Position numbers and translations under genes: made by a program. The notes beneath the pieces were generated by a model, which ran no database searches, was not told where the DNA came from, and was given only the letters and a program-made list of their open reading frames with translations. Positions 53,651-63,823 of a stretch of DNA of 64,000 nt are shown one piece after another. The first letter of the stretch is position 1, and the number at the start of each line of letters is the position of its first letter. The DNA comes from Ralstonia pickettii (GTDB lineage Bacteria > Pseudomonadota > Gammaproteobacteria > Burkholderiales > Burkholderiaceae), in contig NZ_CP104381.1 of assembly GCF_030582395.1 (NCBI RefSeq), forward strand, positions 868,001-932,000. Reading direction: 5' to 3'.

Positions 53651-54346
53651 ATGCCGTCTCACACAGCTGCGCCGCTTGTCGACATCGAAGCCGATGCACA
53701 TGGCGAATCCGCCGCACCCCGAACGCGTCGCGACCCCGCAGGCACGCGCCGACGCATTCTTGCGGCTGCAATCGAGGAGTTTTCGCGCGGCGGGTTTGCC
53801 GGCGCGCGCGTCGACGCCATCGCCCGTCGCGCTGAGACCAACGAGCGCATGCTGTATTACTACTACGGCAGCAAAGAAAAGCTCTTTCTGACCGTGCTCG
53901 AGCATATGTATTTCCGCTTCAAGGAGGCGGAAGAGCAGGTGCAGATCGAGTCGTCGGACCCGCGTGAGGCGGTCATCCAGCTTGCGCGGTTCGTCTGGGA
54001 TTTCTATTACGAGAACCCCGAGTTCATCCGCTTGCTCAACAGCGAAAACCTGCACGAGGCACGGCATCTGAAGACCTCGCCGCACTTGGGCGAGCTGGTC
54101 AACCCGGTCATCGAGGTGCTGCGCGGTGTGGTTGAGCGCGGCCAGCGCGCCGGCATCTTTCGCGATGACGTCGATGTGTCGCGTCTGTATCTGACGATCT
54201 CGGCGCTGGGCTATTACGTGCTGTCCAACCGTTACACGATCAGTGCCGTGGTGGGGCGCGACATTGCCTCTGCCGACGAGCACGAAGCCTTCGCGCAACT
54301 GCATATCAAGATGCTGCTGGCGTATCTGGATCGGCCGAAGGGCTGA
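53651..54346 (+). CDS. TetR-family transcriptional regulator
   Basis: 231 aa. A disordered N-terminal 28 residues, then TetR HTH (RRRILAAAIEEFSRGGFAGARVDAIARRAETNERMLYYYYGSKEKLF), and a C-terminal ligand domain with FYYENPEFIRLLNSENLHEARHL. Subgroup with the longer N-terminus as in RutR or AcrR-like repressors. Divergent from rsxB (140 bp) and convergent with phaZ, so its target is not obvious; a CATAAT -10 at 53617-53622 fits autoregulation from the gap. Confidence 0.9.
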   Translation: MPSHTAAPLVDIEADAHGESAAPRTRRDPAGTRRRILAAAIEEFSRGGFAGARVDAIARRAETNERMLYYYYGSKEKLFLTVLEHMYFRFKEAEEQVQIESSDPREAVIQLARFVWDFYYENPEFIRLLNSENLHEARHLKTSPHLGELVNPVIEVLRGVVERGQRAGIFRDDVDVSRLYLTISALGYYVLSNRYTISAVVGRDIASADEHEAFAQLHIKMLLAYLDRPKG

Positions 54347-54372
54347 TCGGCGAAAGCATCGTCGCGCAACAA

Positions 54373-54400
54373 AAAAAGCCTCGCAGTTGCGAGGCTTTTT
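54373..54400. terminator. bidirectional Rho-independent terminator
   Basis: GCCTCGC (54378-54384) with GCGAGGC (54389-54395), AGTT loop, flanked by A5 and T5. Between the convergent tetR and phaZ. Confidence 0.88.
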
Positions 54401-54416
54401 CTTGGGTAGCTAAGGC

Positions 54417-55688
54417 TCAGGCGACGGCCTTGATGCGCGGTGCGGTTTCTTCGTTGCGGCGGATGAAATCACGCAACTGCGGATAAACCTGCTCGCGCCA
54501 GCGGCGGCCCGAGAAGATGCCGTAGTGCCCGCACTTGGGCGCCGTCAGGTGTTGCTTGCGCGTGCTCGGGATGCCGGTGCACAGGCCATGCGCGGCTTCG
54601 GTCTGGCCGCTGCCGGAAATGTCGTCCAGCTCGCCTTCGATGGTGAAGAGCGCGGTGCTCTTGATGTCCTGCGGACGCACCGGCTTGCCTTCCACCACCC
54701 ACGTGCCGTTGGCCAGGTGGAACTCCTGGAATACGTCGCGGATGGTCTCCAGGTAGTACTCGGCGGCCATGTCCAGCACAGCGTTGTACTCGTCGTAGAA
54801 GCGCACGTGGGCCTCAGCGTCTTCTGTGTCGCCCTCGATCAGGTTCAGGTAGTAATCGTAGTGCGATGACAGGTGGCGGTCCGGGTTCATCGCCACGAAG
54901 CCGGCGTGCTGCAGGAAGCCCGGATACACCTTGCGGCCGTGGCCCGGATAGTTGGCGGGCACCGTGTAGATCACGTTGTTTTCGAACCAGCTATGCGCCT
55001 TGTTCGTCGCAAGCGAGTTGACGGCGGTCGGGCTCTTACGTGCGTCGATGGGGCCGCCCATCATGGTCATCGTGCGCGGCGTCTTCTCGCCGTCCGAAGC
55101 CATCAACGAGATGGCGGCCAGGACGGGCACGGTCGGCTGGCACACCGAGATCACGTGCAGCTTGTCGGCGCCAATGTGATTGATGAATTCGCGGATGTAG
55201 TTGATGTAGTCCGACAGGTGGAACGCACCTTCTTCAATCGGCACCATGCGTGCGTCGATCCAGTCGGTCACGTACACCTTGTGATCCTGCAGCAGCGTGC
55301 GCACGGTGTCGCGCAGCAGCGTGGAGTGATGGCCAGACAGCGGCGCACACACCAGCACAACCGGCTCATCCTTGAGCAGCTTGATGGTCTCGGCGTCGTC
55401 GGCGTAGCGCTTGAAGCGGATGAGGCGGCAGAACGGCTTCTCGATGATGGTCTGCTCGACGATCGGAATGTCGCGGCCGTTGGATTTGACGGAGCGGATG
55501 CCGAATTCCGGCTTTTCGTACTCCTTGCCCAGGCGATACAGCAGTTCGTAGCCCGCAGCGTAGCGCTGGGCGCCCGGCATCAAAGACAGCGGACTCAGGG
55601 GGTTGGTGAAAGTCTTGGCAGTTGCCTGGGCCCAAGCCGTCATGGGGCTGAGGAGGGCGCGCTGGAATTCGTGAAGCTGGTAAAGCAT
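54417..55688 (-). CDS. phaZ: intracellular polyhydroxyalkanoate (PHB) depolymerase
   Basis: 423 aa. The catalytic nucleophile is Cys183 in ISVCQPTVP, at exactly the residue number known for PhaZa1 of Cupriavidus necator; partners are an Asp in ELDDISG and a His in CGHYGIF near the C-terminus. Starts MLYQLHEFQRALLSPMTAWA as in that family. It mobilises PHB from granules. Monocistronic; convergent with a TetR gene. Implies a PHB-storing organism. Confidence 0.95.
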   Translation of the reverse strand: MLYQLHEFQRALLSPMTAWAQATAKTFTNPLSPLSLMPGAQRYAAGYELLYRLGKEYEKPEFGIRSVKSNGRDIPIVEQTIIEKPFCRLIRFKRYADDAETIKLLKDEPVVLVCAPLSGHHSTLLRDTVRTLLQDHKVYVTDWIDARMVPIEEGAFHLSDYINYIREFINHIGADKLHVISVCQPTVPVLAAISLMASDGEKTPRTMTMMGGPIDARKSPTAVNSLATNKAHSWFENNVIYTVPANYPGHGRKVYPGFLQHAGFVAMNPDRHLSSHYDYYLNLIEGDTEDAEAHVRFYDEYNAVLDMAAEYYLETIRDVFQEFHLANGTWVVEGKPVRPQDIKSTALFTIEGELDDISGSGQTEAAHGLCTGIPSTRKQHLTAPKCGHYGIFSGRRWREQVYPQLRDFIRRNEETAPRIKAVA

Positions 55689-55826
55689 GGCTGGACCGGT
55701 CTTTGGTGGCGAGGACGACGCAAACGATTATGCACCTGAGTGCAGGTTACTGCGATGCAGCATAAACCCTGATACGAGAGTGTTGCGCTGCTTCTATGAT
55801 GCGCCCGTGTCAGTCTATTCCCATGC

Positions 55827-55853
55827 AGCAAAAAAGCGGCCGAAGCCGCTTTT
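55827..55853 (-). terminator. Rho-independent terminator of tyrB
   Basis: AAAAGCGGC (55832-55840) with GCCGCTTTT (55845-55853), 4-base loop; on the minus strand six T follow. 40 bp past the tyrB stop. Confidence 0.85.
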
Positions 55854-55893
55854 CTTTTTGCAATTGCCTGGAGGGCGTGACGCCTACGGCACC

Positions 55894-57090
55894 TTACAGC
55901 ACATCTGCAATGGCGTTCACCACGGCGTCGATGTTGTGGGTGTTCAGCGCGGCCACGCAGATACGGCCGGTCGACACAGCGTAGATGCCGTGCTCGGTAC
56001 GCAGGCGATCCACTTGTGCGGAGGTCAGGCCCGAGTACGAGAACATGCCGCGCTGTGCCTTCACGAACGAGAAGTCGGTCTTCACCCCCTTGGCGGCCAG
56101 TTTGTCGACCAGTGCATTGCGCATCGACTTGATGCGATCGCGCATTTCGCCCAGTTCCTGCTCCCACATCGCGCGCAGCTCGGGGCTCGTCAGCACGCTG
56201 GCGACGATCGTGCCGCCGTGCGTCGGCGGGTTCGAGTAGTTCGTGCGGATCACGCGCTTGACTTGCGACAGCACGCGCGTGGCTTCGTCCTTGCTGGTCG
56301 TCACGATCGACAGCGCGCCGACGCGCTCGCCGTAAAGCGAGAACGACTTCGAGAACGAGCTGGAGACGAAGAACGGCAGGCCCGATTCTGCAAACAGGCG
56401 CACGGCCAGACCGTCTTGCTGGATGCCGTCGGCAAAGCCCTGGTAGGCCATGTCGAGGAACGGGATCAGGTTCTTGGCGTTGATGACTTCCACGACCTGC
56501 TTCCATTGTTCGGTGGTCATGTCCACGCCGGTCGGGTTGTGGCAGCAGGCGTGCAGCACGACGATGGTGTTCGGCGCGTAGCTGTTCAGCGAATCGATCA
56601 TGCCGGCGAAGTTCAGGCCGTGCGACGGGGCATCATAGTACGCGTAGTTGACGACTTCGAAGCCGGCCGACTCGAACAGCGCGCGGTGGTTTTCCCAGCT
56701 CGGGTCGGAAATGGCGACCTTGGCGTTCGGGTACAGGCGCTTGAGGAAGTCGGCGCCGATCTTCAGCGCGCCGGTGCCGCCCAGGGCTTGCGCGGTGACC
56801 ACGCGGCCTTCGGTGATGAGGGGCGAATCAGCGCCGAACAACAGCTTCTGCACAGCCTGGTCGTAGGCGGCGATGCCTTCGATCGGCAGGTAGCCGCGCG
56901 GAGCAGCGGCGGCCAGGCGGGCCTTTTCGGCTTCCTGCACGGCGCGCAGCACCGGAATTTTCCCTTCGTCGGTGAAGTACACGCCCACGCCCAGATTCAC
57001 TTTGGTGCTGCGGGTATCGGCGTTGAAAGCTTCATTCAGGCCCAGGATGGGATCGCGCGGAGCCAGTTCGACGGCGGAGAAAAGCGACAT
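55894..57090 (-). CDS. tyrB: aromatic amino-acid aminotransferase (AspC/TyrB family)
   Basis: 398 aa from ATG 57088-57090. Class I aminotransferase: NLGVGVYFTDEGKIPVLRAV, ALGGTGALKIGADFL, CCHNPTGVDM, LDMAYQGFADG, and SSSFSKSFSLYGERVGALS, where the Lys forms the PLP aldimine. The subgroup with Tyr in NYSNPPTHGG and the C-terminal GRICVAALN is shared by AspC and TyrB, so the name is a judgement. It makes aromatic amino acids or aspartate. Monocistronic, own terminator. Confidence 0.9.
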   Translation of the reverse strand: MSLFSAVELAPRDPILGLNEAFNADTRSTKVNLGVGVYFTDEGKIPVLRAVQEAEKARLAAAAPRGYLPIEGIAAYDQAVQKLLFGADSPLITEGRVVTAQALGGTGALKIGADFLKRLYPNAKVAISDPSWENHRALFESAGFEVVNYAYYDAPSHGLNFAGMIDSLNSYAPNTIVVLHACCHNPTGVDMTTEQWKQVVEVINAKNLIPFLDMAYQGFADGIQQDGLAVRLFAESGLPFFVSSSFSKSFSLYGERVGALSIVTTSKDEATRVLSQVKRVIRTNYSNPPTHGGTIVASVLTSPELRAMWEQELGEMRDRIKSMRNALVDKLAAKGVKTDFSFVKAQRGMFSYSGLTSAQVDRLRTEHGIYAVSTGRICVAALNTHNIDAVVNAIADVL

Positions 57091-57426
57091 GAGATGTCTC
57101 GATCGGTTGGTTCGGAATTCAGTGGGATCTTGCAGGCGGTGCGGCGTGGACTCCGGGGCGGGTCGCCCGGCGCCAGATGCACAACGAGGCGCGCACGAGG
57201 ATGAATTGTACCGAATACACGCTCTAATCGCCCGCAAAATCCTTGCAGAACAGGGGCCTAAAGCGGTTCAAAGGCCAGTACAGATGTGCGGCCCCGGCTG
57301 TCCAAACGATTGCTCGAGCTGCAGGCTACACTAGACGATTGGTTGCAATTGCCGCTGCTGCCCTCATCTGGACAGGGCGTGCGAGTCACTTTGTCGACTT
57401 CCCGCGCTGCCATCCTACCCGCCGCC

Positions 57427-59517
57427 ATGACCGATCTGAGCCAAGTCCCCAGCCCGCACGACGAGTCGAAGTTCGTGACTTTCGAGGGTTCGCCGTTCCA
57501 GTTATACCAGCCGTATCCGCCGGCCGGTGACCAGCCCGAGGCGATCCGTCAGCTCGTCGAGAACATCGAAGACGGCCTGTCGTACCAGACACTGCTGGGC
57601 GTGACGGGCTCGGGCAAGACCTTCACCATGGCCAATGTGATCGCCCAGGTGGGGCGCCCAGCCATTGTGTTTGCGCCGAACAAGACCCTGGCGGCGCAGC
57701 TGTATTCGGAATTCCGCGAGTTCTTCCCGCGCAATGCAGTCGAGTACTTCGTCTCGTACTACGACTACTACCAGCCTGAGGCTTATGTGCCGCAGCGCGA
57801 CCTTTTCATCGAAAAGGATTCGTCGATCAACGAGCACATCGAGCAGATGCGGCTCTCCGCGACGAAGAGCCTGCTGGAGCGCCGCGACGTGGTGATCGTG
57901 GCCACCGTGTCGGCCATCTACGGTATCGGCAACCCGAGCGAATACCACCAGATGATCTTGACGCTGCGCGCGGGGGACAAGGTCAGCCAGCGTGACGTGA
58001 TCGCGCGCCTGATCGCCATGCAGTACACGCGCAACGAGACGGATTTCCAACGCGGCACGTTCCGGGTGCGTGGCGATACGGTCGACATCTTCCCCGCCGA
58101 GCATGCGGAAATGGCGGTGCGCCTGGAGCTGTTCGACGATGAAGTCGAATCGCTGCAGTTGTTCGACCCGCTGACGGGCCGGGTGCGGCAGAAGATTCCG
58201 CGCTTTACGGTGTACCCGTCGAGCCACTACGTGACGCCGCGCGATACCGTGTTGCGCGCCATCGAGACCATCAAGGCCGAGCTGCGCGAACGGCTCGATT
58301 TCTTCTACAAGGAAAACAAGCTGGTGGAAGCGCAGCGGCTGGAGCAGCGCACGCGCTTCGATCTGGAGATGCTGCAGGAGCTGGGCTTCTGCAAGGGCAT
58401 CGAGAACTATTCGCGGCATCTGTCGGGTTCCGCGCCTGGCGAACCGCCGCCGACGCTGGTCGATTACCTGCCGCCCGATGCGCTGATGTTCCTCGATGAA
58501 TCGCACGTGCTGATCGGGCAGCTGAACGGCATGTACAACGGTGACCGCGCGCGCAAGGAAACGCTGGCCGAATACGGTTTCCGCTTGCCTTCTGCGCTCG
58601 ACAACCGGCCGCTGAAGTTCGCCGAATTCGAGACCAAGATGCGGCAGGTGACGTTCGTGTCTGCCACACCGGGGGATTACGAAAAGAAGACCGCCGGCAC
58701 GGAAGTCGTGGAACAAGTCGTGCGCCCCACGGGCCTCGTCGATCCGTTCATCGAGGTGCGCCCGGCCACGACGCAGGTCGACGATCTGCTCTCCGAGATC
58801 CATGTGCGCGTCAAGGCTGGCGAGCGCGTGCTGGTGACCACGCTGACCAAGCGCATGGCCGAGCAGCTGACCGAGTTCCTGTCAGAGAACGGCATCAAGG
58901 TCCGCTACCTGCATTCGGACATCGATACCGTGGAGCGCGTGGAGATCATCCGTGACCTGCGTCTGGGGACGTTCGATGTGCTGGTCGGGATCAACCTGCT
59001 GCGCGAGGGCCTGGATATTCCCGAAGTGTCGCTCGTGGCGATCCTGGATGCGGACAAGGAAGGCTTCCTCCGCGCCGAGCGTTCGCTTATCCAGACGATC
59101 GGCCGCGCCGCGCGGAACGTGAACGGGACCGCCATTCTCTATGCGGATCGCATGACCGATTCGATGAAGAAGGCGATCGACGAAACCGAGCGCCGCCGCG
59201 CCAAGCAGATCGCCCACAACGAGGCGCATGGCATTACGCCGCGCGGCGTGGTCAAGCGCATCAAGGACATCATCGACGGTGTGTACAACGTCGACGATGC
59301 GCGCGCCGAGCTGAAGGCCGCGCAAGACGCCGCCAAGTACGAAGACATGAGCGAGAAGCAGGCGTCCAAGGAAATCAAGCGCCTGGAAAAACAGATGCTC
59401 GACCACGCCAAGAACCTCGAATTCGAAAAGGCGGCAGCGGTGCGCGATCAGCTTGCCAAGCTCAAGTCGCAGCTCTTTGGGGCGAGCGGCGAAGACCATA
59501 TCGTTCCGGCCGCCTGA
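57427..59517 (+). CDS. uvrB: excinuclease ABC subunit B
   Basis: 696 aa. Walker A GVTGSGKT (58-65), the beta-hairpin [12 protein letters not shown] near 110-121 that grips damaged DNA, DEAH-like box LDESHVL, helicase motif VI, and a C-terminal UVR domain ([29 protein letters not shown]) that binds UvrC. ATG at 57427 is the N-terminus of the family. No LexA-type box was found in the 330 bp upstream. Single gene. Confidence 0.97.
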   Translation: MTDLSQVPSPHDESKFVTFEGSPFQLYQPYPPAGDQPEAIRQLVENIEDGLSYQTLLGVTGSGKTFTMANVIAQVGRPAIVFAPNKTLAAQLYSEFREFFPRNAVEYFVSYYDYYQPEAYVPQRDLFIEKDSSINEHIEQMRLSATKSLLERRDVVIVATVSAIYGIGNPSEYHQMILTLRAGDKVSQRDVIARLIAMQYTRNETDFQRGTFRVRGDTVDIFPAEHAEMAVRLELFDDEVESLQLFDPLTGRVRQKIPRFTVYPSSHYVTPRDTVLRAIETIKAELRERLDFFYKENKLVEAQRLEQRTRFDLEMLQELGFCKGIENYSRHLSGSAPGEPPPTLVDYLPPDALMFLDESHVLIGQLNGMYNGDRARKETLAEYGFRLPSALDNRPLKFAEFETKMRQVTFVSATPGDYEKKTAGTEVVEQVVRPTGLVDPFIEVRPATTQVDDLLSEIHVRVKAGERVLVTTLTKRMAEQLTEFLSENGIKVRYLHSDIDTVERVEIIRDLRLGTFDVLVGINLLREGLDIPEVSLVAILDADKEGFLRAERSLIQTIGRAARNVNGTAILYADRMTDSMKKAIDETERRRAKQIAHNEAHGITPRGVVKRIKDIIDGVYNVDDARAELKAAQDAAKYEDMSEKQASKEIKRLEKQMLDHAKNLEFEKAAAVRDQLAKLKSQLFGASGEDHIVPAA

Positions 59518-59680
59518 ACCGCGCGGCCGTCGCTTGACACCTCGCTACCTCGTGCCGGGTAGCGGAGGTTGCTGTTGACACCATTTCGGATCAAATTCGG
59601 GCGGCGGTCGCGTCGTCTGACCGGGAAGCCGGCATCTGCGGCAGCGCGTGGCTGCGCGCGTCTGCCCTCAAGGGAGTTCG

Positions 59681-61765
59681 ATGTTCAAATTTTTGCTTAG
59701 CCCGTGGCGCAAGTGGCGCGATTCCCGGCACGCCAGCCACCAACTCGATGCCATCCTGGCGCAGTTCGAGCCCACGCGCAGTCTCGCCGAACGCAATGAA
59801 TGGCTCATCGAGCTGGCTTACTGGTTGCGCCGGGCGGACCGGCCAGCGGGGGCCGCATCGGAGTCCTGGCGTTATGCCCGCCTGCGTTATCTCCTGCAGG
59901 TGCTGGAAAACAATCCCGCCCTGGCAGAGCGTGTCGGGCGGACACTGCGTAGCATCGTGCAAGACAATGATCCGGTGTCGCTGCTGTGCGATACGGGGTT
60001 GTCCTCACGCTCCGGTTTCTGGAGCGAGTTGCTCGACCGCTGGCAGGCGCGTCTGCTGCCGCCCGCACCGAATCAGCCGCAGCTGGCGACATTGTTCGCG
60101 CTCATGTTTGTCGGGCCGACCGATGCGCAGTGGGTGGATGGCCTGGACGACGAACTGGTCGCGCGCCTCCACGCGCTGTTCCGCGCGGGGATGACCGCTG
60201 ACGAGCTTGCAGCGGGCCAGACACGGTTGGAGCGCAGCCTCGGCATCGGTATCCAGATCCTGATCAGCCAGGTACGCGCGGCGGGGCTGTCGCGGGGCAT
60301 CCGCAGCCGCATGGACCATGCGGAAATCACCGACTCTCCGTTCTATCTGCTGGCCGATGCGGCCAACGCGATCTTCCTGGAGCGACCCAACGCGGAGCTG
60401 GCAAGCCCCGAGCGGTTTCTGCAGGAACTGAACTATTTCCGCGCGGTGCTGGACCGTTGCCGCACGGCGACGGCCAGCGTGTATCAGCATCTGGACGAGA
60501 ACGGCGTCTCGGTGGAGGTCGTGTTCCAGGTCGAGCGCATGAAGGCGTGGCTGGGCCGCATCGATTTGCTGCTGACGGCGTGGGCCGACGCCAAAGGCTC
60601 GCGCCGCTTCGTGCATATGACGGCCGAATTGGTATCGGCGAGCCAGCATCGCCGCAGCGTGGGGTATCTGATCCGCTCCACGTTTGCCGATCTGGCACGC
60701 AAGGTGGTCGAGCGGTCTGCCCAGAGCGGCGAGCACTACATTACGCGCGACAGCAAGGAATACGGCGCGATGGTCAAGGCGGCGGCCGGTGGCGGCGTCA
60801 TCACGGCAGCGACGGTCTACATCAAGTTCTTGATCACGGGAGCGCATCTGTCGCGCTTTACCGAAGGGCTGTTCGCGTCGATCAACTATGCGGTCAGCTT
60901 TCTCGGCATCCATTTCGCGCATTTCACGCTGGCGACCAAGCAGCCTGCCATGACGGCGCCCGCACTGGCGCACCGGCTCGACCAGGTGGGCCGTCCGGAA
61001 GGGCTGGACCGCTTTGTCGACGACACCGTCGCCATGATCCGCTCCAACGCGGCAGCGATTGCGGGCAACCTCGTGGCGGTGGCGCCGGTGGCCTTTCTGG
61101 TGCAGTGGTTGGCCGGGCGGTTCTTCCATGCGGACCTGATTTCGGCCGCAAAAGCGATGGCGACCATCGATTCGTTTTCCATTCTTGGCCCGACGCCGCT
61201 GTATGCCATCTTCACAGGCGTTTTGCTGTGGGCGTCAAGCCTGGCCGCGGGTTGGGCCGACAACTGGTTTGCGCTGCACCGTGTGCACGACGTGATTGCC
61301 TACCACAGGCGCCTGCGTTTCATGGTCGGCCCGCAGGGGGCGCAACGCATTGCCAGCTTCTGGAAGCGCAATCTGTCGGGCATCGTGGCCAATGTGTCGC
61401 TGGGCTTCATGCTCGGGCTGGGCCCAGAAATCCTGTCGTTTTTCGGCCCGCATATGGAAGTGCGTCACGTCACGCTGTCAACCGGCGCGGTGGCTACCGC
61501 CGTGGGCGTGCTGGGGCCGAGCGTGATGCATACCACTGCGTTCTGGCTGGCCGTGGCCGGCATCGCGCTGATGGGCGTACTGAATGTGCTGGTGTCGTTC
61601 GCGCTGGCGTTCAATATGGCGATGCGCTCGCGCAACCTGCGTGGGGTCGATCGCAAGCGCGTGACGGGCGCCGTGTGGCGCCGCATCCTGCGGGATCCGT
61701 TGTGCCTGCTCGTGCCGCGCCCCCCGACTGCGAGCACACCCCCGAGCACCAGCACGCCGGTCTAG
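59681..61765 (+). CDS. COG4389 membrane protein, often labelled site-specific recombinase
   Basis: 694 aa from ATG 59681 with GGGAG upstream. The N-terminal half is soluble and helical, the C-terminal half (about 370-690) has five or six membrane helices (TAATVYIKFLITGAHLSRF, VAVAPVAFLVQWLAGRFF, TPLYAIFTGVLLWASSLAAGW). COG4389 is named recombinase in databases because of an early annotation, but no Ser/Tyr recombinase motif is visible here. A role in the membrane is more likely; function unknown. Stop overlaps that of rbsK by two bases. Confidence 0.85.
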   Translation: MFKFLLSPWRKWRDSRHASHQLDAILAQFEPTRSLAERNEWLIELAYWLRRADRPAGAASESWRYARLRYLLQVLENNPALAERVGRTLRSIVQDNDPVSLLCDTGLSSRSGFWSELLDRWQARLLPPAPNQPQLATLFALMFVGPTDAQWVDGLDDELVARLHALFRAGMTADELAAGQTRLERSLGIGIQILISQVRAAGLSRGIRSRMDHAEITDSPFYLLADAANAIFLERPNAELASPERFLQELNYFRAVLDRCRTATASVYQHLDENGVSVEVVFQVERMKAWLGRIDLLLTAWADAKGSRRFVHMTAELVSASQHRRSVGYLIRSTFADLARKVVERSAQSGEHYITRDSKEYGAMVKAAAGGGVITAATVYIKFLITGAHLSRFTEGLFASINYAVSFLGIHFAHFTLATKQPAMTAPALAHRLDQVGRPEGLDRFVDDTVAMIRSNAAAIAGNLVAVAPVAFLVQWLAGRFFHADLISAAKAMATIDSFSILGPTPLYAIFTGVLLWASSLAAGWADNWFALHRVHDVIAYHRRLRFMVGPQGAQRIASFWKRNLSGIVANVSLGFMLGLGPEILSFFGPHMEVRHVTLSTGAVATAVGVLGPSVMHTTAFWLAVAGIALMGVLNVLVSFALAFNMAMRSRNLRGVDRKRVTGAVWRRILRDPLCLLVPRPPTASTPPSTSTPV

Positions 61766-62727
61766 TGAGGTGCGGGCGCGGCCGGTGCGCCCAACTCGCT
61801 GCGGAACGGAATGGACGGCTGCGCGCCAAGCCGCGTGACCGACACGGCCGCCGCAGCTTGCCCAAACGCGATGGCGGCACTGGGCGCTGCGCCCTCTGCC
61901 AGAACCGCAGCCAATGCGCCCACAAACGTATCGCCGGCAGCGGTGGTGTCGATGGCTTGTGCAACGGGGGCAGGCATCAGTTGGCCCGCGTCGCCATCCA
62001 CATAGGCAACGCCTCGCGCGCCCAGCGTGACAATCACGTGCCGCGCACCCTGCGCGTGGAGATCCGCGGCGGCATCCAGAGCCGCTTCCGGCGAATCGAC
62101 CGGCCGCGCTGTGAGCAACGCGGCTTCGGTTTCATTCGGGATCAGGTAATCGCAGGCGGCGAGCCACGGGGTCGGCAATGGACCGATCGCAGGTGCCGGA
62201 TTCAGGATGACCGTCTTGCCAAGCCGCTGGCCCAGCTTGAGCGCACATTCCACCGCATCCGGTGGTGATTCCAACTGACAGACGATCACGCGTGCGCGCT
62301 CGAACGCGGCACGCTGCGCTTCGATCATCGTTGGCGTCAGCATTTCGTTGGCGCCGGCCACGATGACGATGGTGTTCTGGCCGCTGTTGGCCACGGTCAC
62401 GCACGCGATGCCGGTCGCCGCCCCGGCGTGCACCGACACCATCGATGTGTCCACGCCTTCGCGGCGCAGGCCCTCGCGCAACGCGGTGCCGTACGCGTCA
62501 TCACCCACGCAGCCGAGCATGGCGACACGGGCCCCCAGGCGTGCGGCTGCCACGGCCTGGTTGGCGCCCTTGCCGCCGGGGATGGTTTCCAGCGCAGGGG
62601 CTGCAACCGTTTGCCCGGGACGCGGCAAGCGGGGCGTGCGGATCACGAGATCCATGTTCAGGCTGCCGACGATCAGCACGTCGGCAGCGGGGTGCGCAGA
62701 AGAGGCGGAAGGGCGCTTGGCCACCAT
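61762..62727 (-). CDS. rbsK: ribokinase
   Basis: 321 aa, PfkB family. GGKGANQAVAAARLG sugar/Mg site near 51, and the C-terminal signature DTTAAGDTFVGALAAVL with the catalytic Asp. VGSLNMDLV start is typical of RbsK. Phosphorylates D-ribose to ribose-5-phosphate. Starts 37 bp after rbsR; the order rbsC-rbsR-rbsK on the minus strand fits a ribose operon read right to left. End overlaps the convergent COG4389 gene stop by 4 bp. Confidence 0.95.
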   Translation of the reverse strand: MVAKRPSASSAHPAADVLIVGSLNMDLVIRTPRLPRPGQTVAAPALETIPGGKGANQAVAAARLGARVAMLGCVGDDAYGTALREGLRREGVDTSMVSVHAGAATGIACVTVANSGQNTIVIVAGANEMLTPTMIEAQRAAFERARVIVCQLESPPDAVECALKLGQRLGKTVILNPAPAIGPLPTPWLAACDYLIPNETEAALLTARPVDSPEAALDAAADLHAQGARHVIVTLGARGVAYVDGDAGQLMPAPVAQAIDTTAAGDTFVGALAAVLAEGAAPSAAIAFGQAAAAVSVTRLGAQPSIPFRSELGAPAAPAPH

Positions 62728-62764
62728 GTCGGGACGACGTCGAAAGCGTGAAAGGAAGACGGAA

Positions 62765-63805
62765 TCAGGCGGCGCGGGCCGGGCGTTCGGGTTCGGCGGT
62801 CGACTCGCGCAAGGACAGGCGCGGCGGCAGCACGATGCGGCGTGCGCGCGGCTCTTCCACAGGATGCCGCAGGGCGTTGTCGCCGAGATGCTCGAGCAGC
62901 GTCTGCGCGGTGGTCTCGCCGAGTTGGCGGATCGATTGGCCGACCGTGGACAGCGCCGGATAGACGTAGCGGCTCAGTTCGATGTCGTCAAAGCCGATCA
63001 CCGATAGGGCCTTCGGAACGGGAATGCCCAGCTCGGCGGCGGCGCGCAGTGCGCCGATGCCCATCAGATCGTTGCCGGCAAAGATCGCGGTGGGCATTTC
63101 GCCCTCGGTCAGCAACTGGCGCGCGGCGCGGTAGCCGCCGGGGCTGGTGAAATCGCCTTCGGCAATGCGGGCGGCGGCTTCGGGCACACCCGCCTCGCGC
63201 AGCGCGCGGTGGAATCCGGCCAGGCGCTCTGCCGTCACGCTCAGCGACGATGGACCGCTGATGCAGGCAATACGGCGGTGGCCGAGGTCCAGCAGATGCT
63301 TGGTCGCAAGGTAGGCGCCTTCTTCGTGGTCGACCTGGACCTGATCGGCCTGGATGCCTTCAGTCGGGCGGTCGACCATCACGATGGGCAGGGCGGATTC
63401 ACCGAGCGCTTCGATCAATGCCGTGTCGGGCCCGGCGCTGCTGACGATGATGCCGTCGACGCGTTTTTCCATCAGCACGCGCAGGTAGTCGCGCTGCTTG
63501 CGGGGGTCGTCGTCGGAGTTGCAGAGGATGACGCTGTAGCCGGCGGCGGCGCACACGTCTTCAATGCCCCGCGCCAGCTCTGCAAAGTAGGGGTTGGTGG
63601 CCGTGGGCACGAGCACGCCGATGGTGCGCGTGGTGCGGTGCTTGAGCGAGCGGGCCACGGCGCTGGGCACGTAGCGAGTGGCCCGGATGGCTTCTTCCAC
63701 GCGCTTGCGCGTCTCGGCGTTGACTGGCCTTGTGTTGTTGATGACGTGCGAGACGGTGGTGAACGAAACTCCGGCCAGCGCGGCCACATCCTTGATGGTT
63801 GCCAT
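62765..63805 (-). CDS. rbsR: LacI-family regulator, probable ribose repressor
   Basis: 346 aa. N-terminal HTH MATIKDVAALAGVSFTTVSHVIN, hinge TRYVPSAVARSLK, then a periplasmic-binding-like domain (VLVPTATNPYFAELARGIED, VDGIIVSSAG, GFDDIELSRYVYPALSTV). RbsR by context: between a ribose-transport permease and ribokinase. Probably binds ribose or ribose-phosphate and represses the operon. Confidence 0.93.
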   Translation of the reverse strand: MATIKDVAALAGVSFTTVSHVINNTRPVNAETRKRVEEAIRATRYVPSAVARSLKHRTTRTIGVLVPTATNPYFAELARGIEDVCAAAGYSVILCNSDDDPRKQRDYLRVLMEKRVDGIIVSSAGPDTALIEALGESALPIVMVDRPTEGIQADQVQVDHEEGAYLATKHLLDLGHRRIACISGPSSLSVTAERLAGFHRALREAGVPEAAARIAEGDFTSPGGYRAARQLLTEGEMPTAIFAGNDLMGIGALRAAAELGIPVPKALSVIGFDDIELSRYVYPALSTVGQSIRQLGETTAQTLLEHLGDNALRHPVEEPRARRIVLPPRLSLRESTAEPERPARAA

Positions 63806-63823
63806 GACGATCTCCTCGGTCTC

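Noticed and set aside
57091..57426. LexA (SOS) box upstream of uvrB
   Set aside because: No CTGT-N8-ACAG match was found in this stretch on either strand by reading.
59681..61765. Site-specific recombinase and mobile element
   Set aside because: No catalytic recombinase motif, no flanking repeats; the protein is largely membrane-embedded.
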